Source: Acidobacteriota bacterium (GTDB taxonomy: Bacteria; Acidobacteriota; Terriglobia; UBA7540). Taken from it: DNA of 64,000 bases. The first letter of the stretch is position 1. Every line of letters begins with the position of its first letter. This document shows, piece by piece, positions 16,146 through 25,542 of this stretch. Both the position numbers and the translations under genes were made by a program. Location: the NCBI GenBank assembly GCA_021817045.1, contig JAKAWG010000012.1, forward strand, positions 26,274 to 90,273. The letters run 5' to 3'. The notes under the pieces were generated by a model. It did not search any database. It saw only the letters and a list, made by a program, of their open reading frames with translations, and was not told the origin of the DNA.

Positions 16146-16934
16146 TCACGCCGGCTTGCGGCGGCCCGCTGCGACGTGACGCTCGTGGATGATCCTCAAA
16201 CCTTCAAGCGTGAGCGAAGATTCCACAGGCGGCGGGTGGCGCAAAGCAGAAACGATGAGGTTCGCTTGCCCGCCCGTGGCCACGATCTTGGTCTTTTTCC
16301 CCATCGTCGCAAGCAAGCGGTCCAGAATGCCATCCACCAGGCCCACGGCGCCGTAAAACAGGCCCGATTGCATGCTGGCGACCGTGTTGGTCCCGATCAG
16401 CATTTCCGGCTCGCGAATCTCGACCCGGGGCAGCCGCGCGGCGCGCTGGAACATGGCTTCGGCCGAGATGCCAATGCCGGGAGCGATGACGCCGCCCAAG
16501 TAGTCGCCCTGCAGGGAGATAACGTCAAAAGTGATGGCCGTGCCGAAATCCACAATGACGCACGGGCCTCCATACTTTTCATACGCCGCCACGCTGTTGG
16601 CAATACGATCCGCGCCGACTTCCTGCGGGTTGTCGTAATGGATCGCCATTCCTGTCCGCGTTCCTGGCCCCAGAAAAACCGGCTTCAGCCCGAAGTATTT
16701 TTCCGCCATTTCATCGAGCACGCCATTCAACGGCGGAACGACGCTTGCCACCATGATGTCGCGGACACCTTCCGGCTGCGTGCCATCGAGCGACAGTAAG
16801 TTGCGAATGAGAATGCCAGACTCATCCGCGGTCTGGGCTCGGTTGGTGGAGAGCCGCCACGGGCCGCGTAGCTCGCGCCTGGAATAGATGCCCAGAACCG
16901 TATTTGTATTGCCGACGTCAATGACGAGAAGCAT
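16146..16934 (-). CDS. coaX: Type III pantothenate kinase
   Basis: The 262-residue protein starts MLLVIDVGNTNTVLGIY, the phosphate-binding loop of the ASKHA-fold CoaX. It continues with the pantothenate-site motif GADRIANSVAAYEKYG, the aspartate motif VIVDFGTAITFDV and GGVIAPGIGISAEAMFQRAA, then ATGGQANLI near the end. CoaX phosphorylates pantothenate in the first step of coenzyme A synthesis and is not feedback-inhibited by CoA in characterised members. The gene follows birA by nine bases; birA-coaX pairing is common in bacteria and supports a co-transcribed unit. Confidence 0.95.
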   Translation of the reverse strand: MLLVIDVGNTNTVLGIYSRRELRGPWRLSTNRAQTADESGILIRNLLSLDGTQPEGVRDIMVASVVPPLNGVLDEMAEKYFGLKPVFLGPGTRTGMAIHYDNPQEVGADRIANSVAAYEKYGGPCVIVDFGTAITFDVISLQGDYLGGVIAPGIGISAEAMFQRAARLPRVEIREPEMLIGTNTVASMQSGLFYGAVGLVDGILDRLLATMGKKTKIVATGGQANLIVSALRHPPPVESSLTLEGLRIIHERHVAAGRRKPA

Positions 16935-16943
16935 GCCAGATTC

Positions 16944-17936
16944 TTATTTGACCTCTAGCACCTCACCTGAACTAAGCGCGTCGACCCGGCCGTCTTCAAA
17001 GTGAACGCGCAGCGCACCGGAGGGTTCGAGGCCGCATGTGGTTCCAATGCTTTCGCCCGATCCCTGGCGTACGCGCACCCGCTTGCCAGAAGCGAATGAC
17101 GAAGCCGCCTCCCACTCGCGCGCGATGGCGGCGCCGCCCTCGCTGAGGAGGCGAGAATAAAATACCTCGGTCTGCTTCAGCAGCGCCGCCAGAAGGCGGA
17201 TGCGCGAGCAGGTTTTACCGCTCACGATCCGAAGCGACGTCGCTGTATTGGCAAGTTCAGGCGGCATGATTTCATGATTCACGTTCAATCCGATGCCGAT
17301 GACTACGGCGTGAACGCGGTCGAGTTCTGCATTCATTTCAGTGAGAATACCGCCCGCTTTCCGTCCGCCAAGCAGGAGGTCGTTCGGCCAGCGAATGTCC
17401 ACGGCCAGCGCGGTTTCCGCCTGGACCGCCTGGCGCGCAGCGAGGCCAGCGCACAAGGTCAGAATGGGCGCGGCTGAGGGCGGAAGCGGAGGCCGCAGAA
17501 CGATGGACGCGTATATTCCCGCCGATTTTTGCGAATACCATGCGCGCCCGAAACGCCCGCGTCCCGCCGTCTGTTCCTCGGCCACGACAACGGTCCCGTG
17601 CGCCACTCCGTTCGCCGCAAGCTCCATGGCCACCGTGTTGGTCGAGTCCACAACAAAGTAATGAATCAGCTTGTGGCCGATCGGGCACTCGCCCAACTCC
17701 GCCCGCACCAGGCTTGGCGCCAGCAGATCGGGGAGCTTGCGCAGGCGGTAGCCGCTTGCTGGATAACCCTGAATGTCCACGCCCAGGGACCGCATTTTCT
17801 CCACCCATTTCCACACCGTCGAGCGCGCGACGCTGATTTCCGCGGCAATTTTCGGCCCAGGCAGCACCACCGTCGCATTTTCGACCAATAGATGAATGAG
17901 GCGGTCGATCCTGCGATCCGTAGGGCGGTAAATCAT
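16944..17936 (-). CDS. birA: Biotin--[acetyl-CoA-carboxylase] ligase with N-terminal HTH
   Basis: From the ATG at 17936 the product is 330 residues. The open frame starts at 18026, but that part is palindromic repeat DNA. An N-terminal winged helix (about residues 5-60, KIAAEISVARSTVWKWVEKM) precedes the catalytic domain. That domain has STNTVAMELAANG, the biotinyl-AMP loop GRGRFGRAWYS, RWPNDLLLGGRKAGGILTE and VIGIGLNVNHE. The C-terminal SH3-like domain includes RVRVRQGSGESIGTTCGLEPSG. It attaches biotin to carboxylase carrier domains. The HTH suggests it can also act as a biotin-responsive repressor, which is known for this bifunctional class. It is followed closely by coaX. Confidence 0.93.
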   Translation of the reverse strand: MIYRPTDRRIDRLIHLLVENATVVLPGPKIAAEISVARSTVWKWVEKMRSLGVDIQGYPASGYRLRKLPDLLAPSLVRAELGECPIGHKLIHYFVVDSTNTVAMELAANGVAHGTVVVAEEQTAGRGRFGRAWYSQKSAGIYASIVLRPPLPPSAAPILTLCAGLAARQAVQAETALAVDIRWPNDLLLGGRKAGGILTEMNAELDRVHAVVIGIGLNVNHEIMPPELANTATSLRIVSGKTCSRIRLLAALLKQTEVFYSRLLSEGGAAIAREWEAASSFASGKRVRVRQGSGESIGTTCGLEPSGALRVHFEDGRVDALSSGEVLEVK

Positions 17937-18023
17937 AAAATTTGGATTTCCGAACAGGAACTCTCCCTGGAACTGCGCTGCGATGCCGTAACGCTTGTCT
18001 TTCGGGAAACATTTGGAGCCTAT

Positions 18024-18110
18024 CATTCTGAGCGCAAGCGAAGAATCTCCGCATTTCGCTAACTCTCAAATAATCCTGGGATTCTTCGCTCACTCCGCCC
18101 GCTCAGAATG
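18024..18110. repeat. Inverted-repeat element between valS and birA
   Basis: CATTCTGAGCGCAAGCGAAG at the left is mirrored by a right end near GATTCTTCGCTC...GCTCAGAATG, giving about 87 bp with imperfect inverted arms. It lies in the 226 bp between the valS stop and the birA start. It is one of several short palindromic repeats in this window. Confidence 0.6.
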
Positions 18111-18162
18111 ACAAACTGCTCTTGTTACGGTTGTGCGGTAATCCTAAGCCTAAAATCCAAAA

Positions 18163-20976
18163 TCAGGAACCGCCGCTCAGGCGGTCAAGCGACTCGACAA
18201 CCTTCTGGTACTGCGCGGAAAGTTCGTGGTGGCGCTGCTCGACACCTTTCACCACCTCGCGTGGCGCGCGCGACAGAAAGGTTTCATTGGCAAGCTGACT
18301 GCGCGTTTGCGTCAGGGACTGCTCTAGTTTGCCCTTCTCCCGTTCAAGACGTTGGCGCTCCGCTGCCGTGTCGTGCGCGACTTCGTGAAGGATTCGCAAA
18401 TCGAGCGCGGCGTTCACGTGAATCGCCTGCGCCAGCCGTCCGGAGGAAAACTGGAACGCCTTCAGCCCGGCCAGGCGCAGAATCACCGCTTGATGGTGGC
18501 GTAACAGCTCAAGCAGACGCCCGTCGTCGCCGGCCACCTGCGCACTCGGCTTTTCCCGCTGCAGATTTCGCTCCGCTTTGGCGTTCCTGACGGCCACCAC
18601 GAGCTCGCGGATGGTTTCGAACTCTTTTTCCGCCACCGCATCCTCCACGCTTTCGTTGACCAGCGCGAAGGACGTGAGCGAGATTGACGTTTCGGTCGTC
18701 GCGTGCGGAAGCGCGTGCGCCAACTCTTCGGTGATAAACGGCATGAAGGGGTGAAGCAAATGAAGCGCCGCCTCAAAGACACGCGTGAGGTTAATCCAGG
18801 CCGCAGAGGCTTTCGTCTCCCCGGTGGGTCTAGTCACCTCCGGCTTAATCCATTCCAGGTACCAGTCGCAGAATTCGTGCCAGAAGAAGTGATAGATGGT
18901 GTACGCCGCCTCGTGAAAGCGAAAATCTGCGAGGGCGTCGTTCACCTGCCGCGTCACACTGCTCAACCGGGAAAAGATCCAGCGGTCAGCGAGCTGCACG
19001 GGACCGCCGGCTGTCCCGTTCACTGGACGATAGCCAAGCTCAGGCAACGGCGCGAGTGCCGTCGCCAGTTGCTCGCGCGCGGGCTTCGGGAGCCGCCGAA
19101 GGTACATCAGAATAAACCTGCCGGCATTCCAGATCTTGTTGGCGAAGGCGCGGTAGGATTCCACCTTGTCATCACTGAAGGCAATATCCGTCCCCGGCGC
19201 GGCACTGATCGCGAGCGCAAAACGAACCGCGTCCGTGCCGTACTTTTCCGTCACCTCTAGAGGGTCCAGTACGTTGCCTTTCGTCTTTGACATCTTCTGC
19301 CGCTCGGCGTCGCGGACGAGAGCGTGAATGTAAAGCTTGCGGAAAGGCACATCTCCCATGAAACGGAGGCCCATCATGATCATGCGCGCACCCCAGAAGA
19401 ACAGGATGTCTTCGCCCATGATCATCAGATCGTTCGGATAGAATCGCTTTAGGTCCGCCGTCTCGTCCGGCCAGCCAAGCGTCGCGAAAGGCCAAAGCGC
19501 GGAGCTGAACCATGTGTCGAGAACATCCGTTTCGGGGCGTAAAGAGCCAGATCCGCAATGGGGACACACGTGAGGACTTTCGAGCGCGACAATCTCGCCC
19601 GCTTGCTTCACGCCTTCCGCTGGTGAGCCCGTCAACGCATCTTCCCTATTGCAGTTGTCACAAAACCACGCCGGAATACGATGGCCCCACCACAATTGGC
19701 GCGATATGCACCAATCGTGGATGTTCTCCATCCAGTTCAAATATTTCTTCATTCCGCTTTCGGGAAGAATCTTGATCCGGCCATCTTCAACTGCTTTGAT
19801 CGCAGGCTTAGCGAGGCCCTCCATTTTCATGAACCACTGCCTTGAAACTAGCGGTTCAATCACGGTCTTGCAACGCTGGCAGATCGGTATAGCGAATTTG
19901 AGTTGCTCCCTCTTTCCAAGCAAGCCCTGTTCATCGAGGTCCTGGACGATACGCTCGCGCGCCTTATAACGGTCGAGTCCCTCGTACGCAGCACCCGCGC
20001 CCGCTGTCATTCGCGCGTCAGGTCCAATCACCCTAACGAGGGGCAGGCTGTGACTTCGTGCGATAGTGTAGTCGCTCGGATCGTGCGCCGGTGTTACCTT
20101 CATGACGCCTGTTCCGAAGTCTCGGTCAACATAGGCGTCCGCAATGACAGGAATGACACGACTGGTTAGCGGCAACCTTACAAGCTTCCCCACGAACGCA
20201 GCACGACGCGGATCGGACGGATTGACAGCAACCGCGCTGTCGCCGAGCATCGTTTCAGGCCGCGTCGTGGCGACCGTAATGGACTCAGAAGCGTCTTCGA
20301 ACGGATAACGGACGTACCAAAGGTGTCCTTCACGTTCGTCATGCGCTACTTCAAGATCAGAAAGTGCGGTTAGGCACCGCGGGCACCAGTTTACGATATA
20401 TTCTCCACGGTAAATCAGGCCGTCTTCGTAAAGCCTCACAAACGCTTCGTTCACCGCGCGCGAGTAAGCCTCATCCATCGTGAATCGCTCACGGGTCCAG
20501 TCGACCGACGCACCGAGGCGCTCCATCTGCTTCTTGATCGTGCCGCCATTCGCCTCTTTCCATTTCCAGCAGCGCTCGACGAATTTTTCTCGGCCCATTT
20601 CGAGCCGCCGGCGCTGGCCTTCGCGCTGCCATGCGCGGTTCGCTTCGGGCCCAGGTCCAAGATTAGGCAGCGCTTCACGGCCGAGCTCACGCTCAACAAT
20701 CATGTTCGTGGCAATCGAGGCATGGTCCGTGCCGGGCAGCCAAAGAACGTCGTCGCCGGTCATGCGTCGCCAGCGCATCAGGATGTCAATTTCGGTGTGC
20801 TCCAGCATATGGCCCATGTGGAGCGATCCGGTGATGTTCGGTGGAGGAATCACCAGGCAGAAACGCGGCCGCACTGGGTCTTCACTTGGGCGGTAGAGTT
20901 TCTCCTTCACCCAGGCGCGCGCCCACCGAGGCTCAATCTCGTCCGGCGAATAAACTTTGGGAATCTCGGTTTCCAT
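18163..20976 (-). CDS. valS: Valyl-tRNA synthetase
   Basis: The protein is 937 residues, close to the usual ValRS length. It has the class I HIGH motif as HMGH (residues 53-56 in PPPNITGSLHMGHMLEH) and the KMSKS motif as KMSKT in RQKMSKTKGNVLDPLEVTE. The CP1 editing domain (ATTRPETMLGDSAVAVNP) and zinc-like Cys clusters (CPRC, CQRC, CDNC, CPHC) are present. A C-terminal helical anticodon domain precedes a coiled-coil arm (ERQRLEREKGKLEQSLTQTR), as expected for ValRS. It charges tRNA-Val. It stands alone; the response regulator gene upstream is separated by about 160 bp. Confidence 0.97.
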   Translation of the reverse strand: METEIPKVYSPDEIEPRWARAWVKEKLYRPSEDPVRPRFCLVIPPPNITGSLHMGHMLEHTEIDILMRWRRMTGDDVLWLPGTDHASIATNMIVERELGREALPNLGPGPEANRAWQREGQRRRLEMGREKFVERCWKWKEANGGTIKKQMERLGASVDWTRERFTMDEAYSRAVNEAFVRLYEDGLIYRGEYIVNWCPRCLTALSDLEVAHDEREGHLWYVRYPFEDASESITVATTRPETMLGDSAVAVNPSDPRRAAFVGKLVRLPLTSRVIPVIADAYVDRDFGTGVMKVTPAHDPSDYTIARSHSLPLVRVIGPDARMTAGAGAAYEGLDRYKARERIVQDLDEQGLLGKREQLKFAIPICQRCKTVIEPLVSRQWFMKMEGLAKPAIKAVEDGRIKILPESGMKKYLNWMENIHDWCISRQLWWGHRIPAWFCDNCNREDALTGSPAEGVKQAGEIVALESPHVCPHCGSGSLRPETDVLDTWFSSALWPFATLGWPDETADLKRFYPNDLMIMGEDILFFWGARMIMMGLRFMGDVPFRKLYIHALVRDAERQKMSKTKGNVLDPLEVTEKYGTDAVRFALAISAAPGTDIAFSDDKVESYRAFANKIWNAGRFILMYLRRLPKPAREQLATALAPLPELGYRPVNGTAGGPVQLADRWIFSRLSSVTRQVNDALADFRFHEAAYTIYHFFWHEFCDWYLEWIKPEVTRPTGETKASAAWINLTRVFEAALHLLHPFMPFITEELAHALPHATTETSISLTSFALVNESVEDAVAEKEFETIRELVVAVRNAKAERNLQREKPSAQVAGDDGRLLELLRHHQAVILRLAGLKAFQFSSGRLAQAIHVNAALDLRILHEVAHDTAAERQRLEREKGKLEQSLTQTRSQLANETFLSRAPREVVKGVEQRHHELSAQYQKVVESLDRLSGGS

Positions 20977-21140
20977 CTATGCCTCTGCGGGCGATGCGAT
21001 TGATTTCGTTGCTCGCGCCGGAATCAGAAAAACTCCGCTGCGCCGATGATAGCATACCGCGCGGACGTGGCTGAGGCCGCATACTGGGACAAGGCAGTTC
21101 GCGGTGAGCGGCGGATTCTGTTGCGACGCTGGAAGGAGGG

Positions 21141-22277
21141 TTACTTCAATTCGGAGAGCACTTCAGCCGTGATTTTGGTTTCCAGTTCGTGCCGCGCATC
21201 GGCCGGCAGCAGAGCAGGCGCCATCTTCGCTACAACCTTCCCTACGATCAGAGCCACCATGCGAGGCTCAGGACAGGCCAGCGGCGGGAGTGCAGGCAGT
21301 GGCTCAGCGTGCTCCACATCCTCCCAACTTTCCGCGTCCTCGCTGGGGAATGGAGGCACTTCCTGGTCTATGCCCGGATCGACCGGCTCGGACAAAGGAA
21401 GTGGTTGCTCCTGACCGGACCCGCTCAGCAGTGACTCCACCATGTGTTCGTACTGCGCTTCCGCCGCACCGGTCGAGCCGACCTCTTCGCTGCCGCCAGA
21501 CTCGCGAGGTGTAAATGTGATCTTCGAATCTCCTGTCGTGCGCAGCACGGGCTCACCGAGCGAAGGCGGGTCAGGCGAGTGCGGCTCGGGAGGACCAGAG
21601 GCTGCAACGTTCCACGGCGGAGCGGAGGTCTCTGGCGGCGGGTCGGATGAAGCGCCCGCCTCCGTTGCTAGAGAAATGCCAGAATCAGGGACTCCAGGTT
21701 CGTCCAAAGGGGCGAGCTCCTCTGCGGCGGAAAAACTGGCAGTTGGCCAAAGCGGCTCAGCGGACTCCAGGGCGGAGGCTTCGGGAGTAGGTTCAAAGAA
21801 CCCTGTGCCAGCCGAGAGTTGAGGTGTATCGGCGGGCGGCTCGCCGACCGCCGAGTTGAAAGGTTCGGCTACTTCGCGTTCCTCAGCAGGCGGCGGGCAG
21901 AGTGCTTCCGCCTGACCCAGATATTCCGTTACCATCGAAACGAGCTGCCGCTGCTCGAACGGCTTTTTCACAATCCCGTCCGCTCGCACATTCTTCCCGC
22001 GCTGCTGGTCATAAGGGTCGGCGTCGCTCACTACCAACAGCACGCGGACATAGTGCAGCTCCGAGCTGCTCTTGACGAAGTCGCACACCTCGTAGCCATC
22101 TTTCCCAGGCATATCCACATCCGCAAGAACGACCAGAGGCTTCGCTTCCGGCAACTTCCGAATGGCTGCCACGCCATTCGCCACGGTGACCACATCCATG
22201 CCTTCCCGGGAAAGAATTTCGGCGGCCATCCGTTGAATGGTCAGATTGTCGTCGGCCACCAGCACGGTGCGTGGCAT
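21141..22277 (-). CDS. Response regulator with long disordered extension
   Basis: The ATG at 22277 has GAGAGGAG upstream, and the product is 378 residues. Residues 1-120 are a CheY-like receiver: MPRTVLVADDNLTIQRMAAE, phosphoacceptor Asp in VVLADVDMPGKDGYE, Ser/Thr switch near LLVVSDADP and the Lys in GIVKKPFEQ. Then comes about 200 residues of Pro/Glu/Ser-rich, acidic, low-complexity chain without secondary-structure pattern. It ends in a short conserved-looking helical tail (MVALIVGKVVAKMAPALL and ELETKITAEVLSELK). No DNA-binding or enzymatic output domain is seen. It may be a scaffold or localisation regulator, as in some polarity or motility regulators of delta-proteobacteria; that is only inference. 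Confidence 0.8.
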   Translation of the reverse strand: MPRTVLVADDNLTIQRMAAEILSREGMDVVTVANGVAAIRKLPEAKPLVVLADVDMPGKDGYEVCDFVKSSSELHYVRVLLVVSDADPYDQQRGKNVRADGIVKKPFEQRQLVSMVTEYLGQAEALCPPPAEEREVAEPFNSAVGEPPADTPQLSAGTGFFEPTPEASALESAEPLWPTASFSAAEELAPLDEPGVPDSGISLATEAGASSDPPPETSAPPWNVAASGPPEPHSPDPPSLGEPVLRTTGDSKITFTPRESGGSEEVGSTGAAEAQYEHMVESLLSGSGQEQPLPLSEPVDPGIDQEVPPFPSEDAESWEDVEHAEPLPALPPLACPEPRMVALIVGKVVAKMAPALLPADARHELETKITAEVLSELK

Positions 22278-22559
22278 GGCGCAACTACTCCTCTCAACTA
22301 GTAACTCAGCAATAAATAGCATTTAGTGTGGCACAAGTCAATAACGGCGGCCCGAAGTCTTGGCCCGGGTTTAAGGGACGGAGGCAGGCAGTGACTGATT
22401 CTGCTGGCAGAATACGTACCAACGCTTGAAGCAAGTACGAGCGATTTTGTTTGACGTTATAATAGTAGTTTTTGCCGGGTCGTTTCCTCGCCGCCAGGTG
22501 GGCGCGCTACGGAGGCTGACCCGACTCCGTTATTCCGGGTGCTGGATGGCACTCGCAGG

Positions 22560-25535
22560 ATGCAGACTGGCGAAACAGAACTTCCCGCCGCCGGTCTTGC
22601 CCACGAAGGGCAAGCCGCCATTGTCGTGCGCGGCGCGCGCGTACACAATCTCAAATCCATTGATTGTGAGATTCCGCACAATCGCCTGACGGTGATTACG
22701 GGCGTCTCAGGGTCGGGCAAATCCAGCCTCGCGTTCGACACGCTATACGCCGAGGGTCAGCGGCGCTACGTGGAATCGCTTTCCGCTTACGCGCGGCAGT
22801 TTCTCGAGCGGATGGAAAAGCCGGACGCGGATGAGATCAGCGGCATTGCACCGGCCGTGGCGATCCGGCAGAAGAATACCACACGCAATCCTCGCTCCAC
22901 CGTGGCCACTGCCACGGAGATCTATGATTACCTGCGGCTGCTTTACGCGCGGATCGGGGTCACCCTGTGTCCCGCCTGCTGCGAACCGGTGCGAAAAGAC
23001 ACGGTAGATGAAATCGCGACGCGCGTGCTGGCGATGCAGCCGGGGCGCCGCTTTCAAGTGATGTTCCGGTTTGCCCGGGCCACGCCGGAGTCACCCCGTG
23101 ACGCCCTGCCTGCCGACGCGCCGCTGGAAATGCAACCGGCTTCTAAATCGCGCCACGCCCGGTCACGGCGAAAAGGCCCGGGCGGGTCCTCCGCCCCAGC
23201 GACGATTGAGGCTGGTGGTTCCCGCGTGCCGGACGAGCGAGAGAAGCAGATGCTTTTTTCGCTTCGCCAGCGCGGCTTTAATCGCCTGATTCAGGCAGGT
23301 CGCGTCTTCGAATTCTCCGTTCCTGAATCGCTTCTGGAAACTGACTTCTCCAAGCCCGTCTTCGTCCTCGTGGACAGGCTCGCGGTGGATGCCGCGAATC
23401 GCCAACGTCTGACCGATTCGCTCGAAATCTGCTTTCGTGAAGGCAACGAAGCGGTGCTGGAATTTCCGGGCGCCGGTCCGGATGAGGCTGCCGAGCGACA
23501 CGTCTTCAACGAGCGCTTCGAGTGTAAGCGCTGCGGCAGGGGTTTCCTGGAGCCGGAGCCGCGCCTTTTCTCTTTCAACAATCCGTTCGGAGCTTGCCCG
23601 CGCTGCCAGGGTTTCGGCAATACGATTGATCTTGATCTCAACCGGGTAGTTCCGGATAAGAAACTGTCTTTGACCGAAGGGGCCGTTGATCCCTGGAACA
23701 AGCCTCGGTATCGAGAATGGCTTTCTTGGATGAAGCGAGAGGCGAAGGGACGCCGCATCCCGCTGAATGTTCCCTATTACGATCTCAGCGAAAAGGAAAA
23801 GCAGTGGGTCATGGAGGGTGACGACGATTTCCCGGGCGTTCGCGGCTTTTTCGCCGCGCTCGAGCGCAAGAAGTACAAGCTTCACGTTCGCGTTTTCTTG
23901 AGCCGTTATCGTGGCTATACACTGTGCCCGGAGTGTAAAGGCGGACGGCTGAGGCCGGAGGCGCTCAACATACTGGTGGGTGGAAAAAACGTCACGGAAG
24001 TCTGCCGACTCTCCATCGGCGCGGCGCGCGGGTTCTTCGAGGAGCTTCGCTTTTCTCCAGCCGACGCCACAATAGCCGGAAAAGTGCTCGAGGAAATTCA
24101 ATCCCGGTTGCGATTTCTGGACGAAGCCGGGCTGGCCTACCTCACGCTGGACCGTTTAGCCTCCACCCTTTCCGGCGGTGAGTCCCAACGCATCCAGCTT
24201 GCCACCTCGCTTGGGTCCAACCTGGTTGGGGCGCTCTATGTGCTCGACGAGCCCTCGATCGGCCTTCATCCGCGCGACACAGATCGGCTGATTCGAATCT
24301 TGACGCGACTACGCGATCTTGGGAACACGATTGTCGTGGTTGAGCACGACCCCAATATGATAGGTGAAGCCGACCACATCCTGGACCTGGGCCCTGGCGC
24401 GGGCGAGCACGGCGGCCGCGTGCTTTACGAGGGCGACTTGAAAGGTGTGCTCGCGGACGCAAATTCCCTGACCGGCCGCTACCTTTCCGGAATCCTCGAA
24501 ATCCCCCTGCCGCGTAGCCGCCGTGCGCCCGGGACGCGCTGGCTGACGGTGCGCGGCGCGTGCCAGCACAATCTGAAATCCATCGACGTAGCCGTTCCGC
24601 TCGGTACGCTCACCTGCGTTAGCGGAGTCTCTGGCTCGGGCAAGTCGACGCTCGTACACGACGTACTTTATAACGCTTTGCTGGCGCGGCGCGGAATGGC
24701 CGTGCCGCCCGCTCAGTGCTCGGGACTCGAAGGGGATCATGAAGTAGCGGACGTCATCCTGGTCGATCAGTCCCCGCTCGGCCGGACGCCTCGTTCCAAC
24801 CCCGTGACCTACATTAAGGCCTTCGATGAAATCCGCTCGCTCTTCGCCGCCACACCGGAAGCTCGCCGGCGCGGTTACACCTCAGGATATTTCTCTTTCA
24901 ACATTCCCGGGGGCCGCTGCGAGACCTGCCAAGGCGATGGCGTGGTGACAGTTGAGATGCAATTTCTGGCCGACGTGGAGTTGGTTTGCGAGGAGTGTCG
25001 TGGGCGGCGTTACAAGCCTGACGTTCTCGAAGTACGCTACAAGGGCAAGAACATCGCGGAAGTTCTGGATCTCACGGTGCGCGAGGCGATCGGCTTTTTC
25101 GCCGGTTCGCCGCGCGTGACGAATAAGCTGCACATCCTGGAAGAAATTGGGCTAGGCTATCTGCGGCTCGGCCAGTCTGCGACAACGCTTTCCGGAGGCG
25201 AGGCTCAGCGCGTTCGCTTGGCCGCGCACCTCGGGGGTGTAACTAACGAAGGTACGCTCTTCATCCTCGACGAGCCGACGACGGGTCTGCACTTTGACGA
25301 CATTGGTAAGTTGCTCTCGGCTTTCCACCGACTCATCGATTCCGGCGACACCGTTCTCGTCATCGAACACAATCTTGACGTGCTCAAATGTGCGGATTGG
25401 ATCATTGATCTCGGCCCGGAAGGCGGCGAGGCAGGCGGGCAGGTGGTAGCTGCCGGAACGCCGGAAGCGATCGCGCGGGAACCGGCCTCGCGTACCGGCC
25501 AGTTCCTGCGTCCACTGCTTGAACGGCAGGCGTGA
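22560..25535 (+). CDS. uvrA: Excinuclease ABC subunit A
   Basis: The protein is about 990 residues. It has two ABC ATPase halves with Walker A motifs ITGVSGSGKSSLAF and VSGVSGSGKSTLVHD, signature motifs LSGGESQRIQLA and LSGGEAQRVRLA, and Walker B VLDEPSIGLHPRD and ILDEPTTGLHFDD. Zinc-binding Cys sets are at CKRCGRGF...CPRCQGFG and CETCQGDG...CEECRGRR. UvrA with UvrB recognises bulky DNA lesions in nucleotide excision repair. The first ATG is 22560; a GTG at 22539 in frame is an alternative. An insertion rich in Arg, Ala and Pro around residues 180-230 makes it slightly longer than average. It converges with pcm. Confidence 0.96.
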   Translation: MQTGETELPAAGLAHEGQAAIVVRGARVHNLKSIDCEIPHNRLTVITGVSGSGKSSLAFDTLYAEGQRRYVESLSAYARQFLERMEKPDADEISGIAPAVAIRQKNTTRNPRSTVATATEIYDYLRLLYARIGVTLCPACCEPVRKDTVDEIATRVLAMQPGRRFQVMFRFARATPESPRDALPADAPLEMQPASKSRHARSRRKGPGGSSAPATIEAGGSRVPDEREKQMLFSLRQRGFNRLIQAGRVFEFSVPESLLETDFSKPVFVLVDRLAVDAANRQRLTDSLEICFREGNEAVLEFPGAGPDEAAERHVFNERFECKRCGRGFLEPEPRLFSFNNPFGACPRCQGFGNTIDLDLNRVVPDKKLSLTEGAVDPWNKPRYREWLSWMKREAKGRRIPLNVPYYDLSEKEKQWVMEGDDDFPGVRGFFAALERKKYKLHVRVFLSRYRGYTLCPECKGGRLRPEALNILVGGKNVTEVCRLSIGAARGFFEELRFSPADATIAGKVLEEIQSRLRFLDEAGLAYLTLDRLASTLSGGESQRIQLATSLGSNLVGALYVLDEPSIGLHPRDTDRLIRILTRLRDLGNTIVVVEHDPNMIGEADHILDLGPGAGEHGGRVLYEGDLKGVLADANSLTGRYLSGILEIPLPRSRRAPGTRWLTVRGACQHNLKSIDVAVPLGTLTCVSGVSGSGKSTLVHDVLYNALLARRGMAVPPAQCSGLEGDHEVADVILVDQSPLGRTPRSNPVTYIKAFDEIRSLFAATPEARRRGYTSGYFSFNIPGGRCETCQGDGVVTVEMQFLADVELVCEECRGRRYKPDVLEVRYKGKNIAEVLDLTVREAIGFFAGSPRVTNKLHILEEIGLGYLRLGQSATTLSGGEAQRVRLAAHLGGVTNEGTLFILDEPTTGLHFDDIGKLLSAFHRLIDSGDTVLVIEHNLDVLKCADWIIDLGPEGGEAGGQVVAAGTPEAIAREPASRTGQFLRPLLERQA

Positions 25536-25542
25536 GTCGCCC

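Noticed and set aside
15648..16799. 383-codon plus frame opposite coaX and the hypothetical gene
   Set aside because: It overlaps coaX in antisense and has no protein-like motifs.
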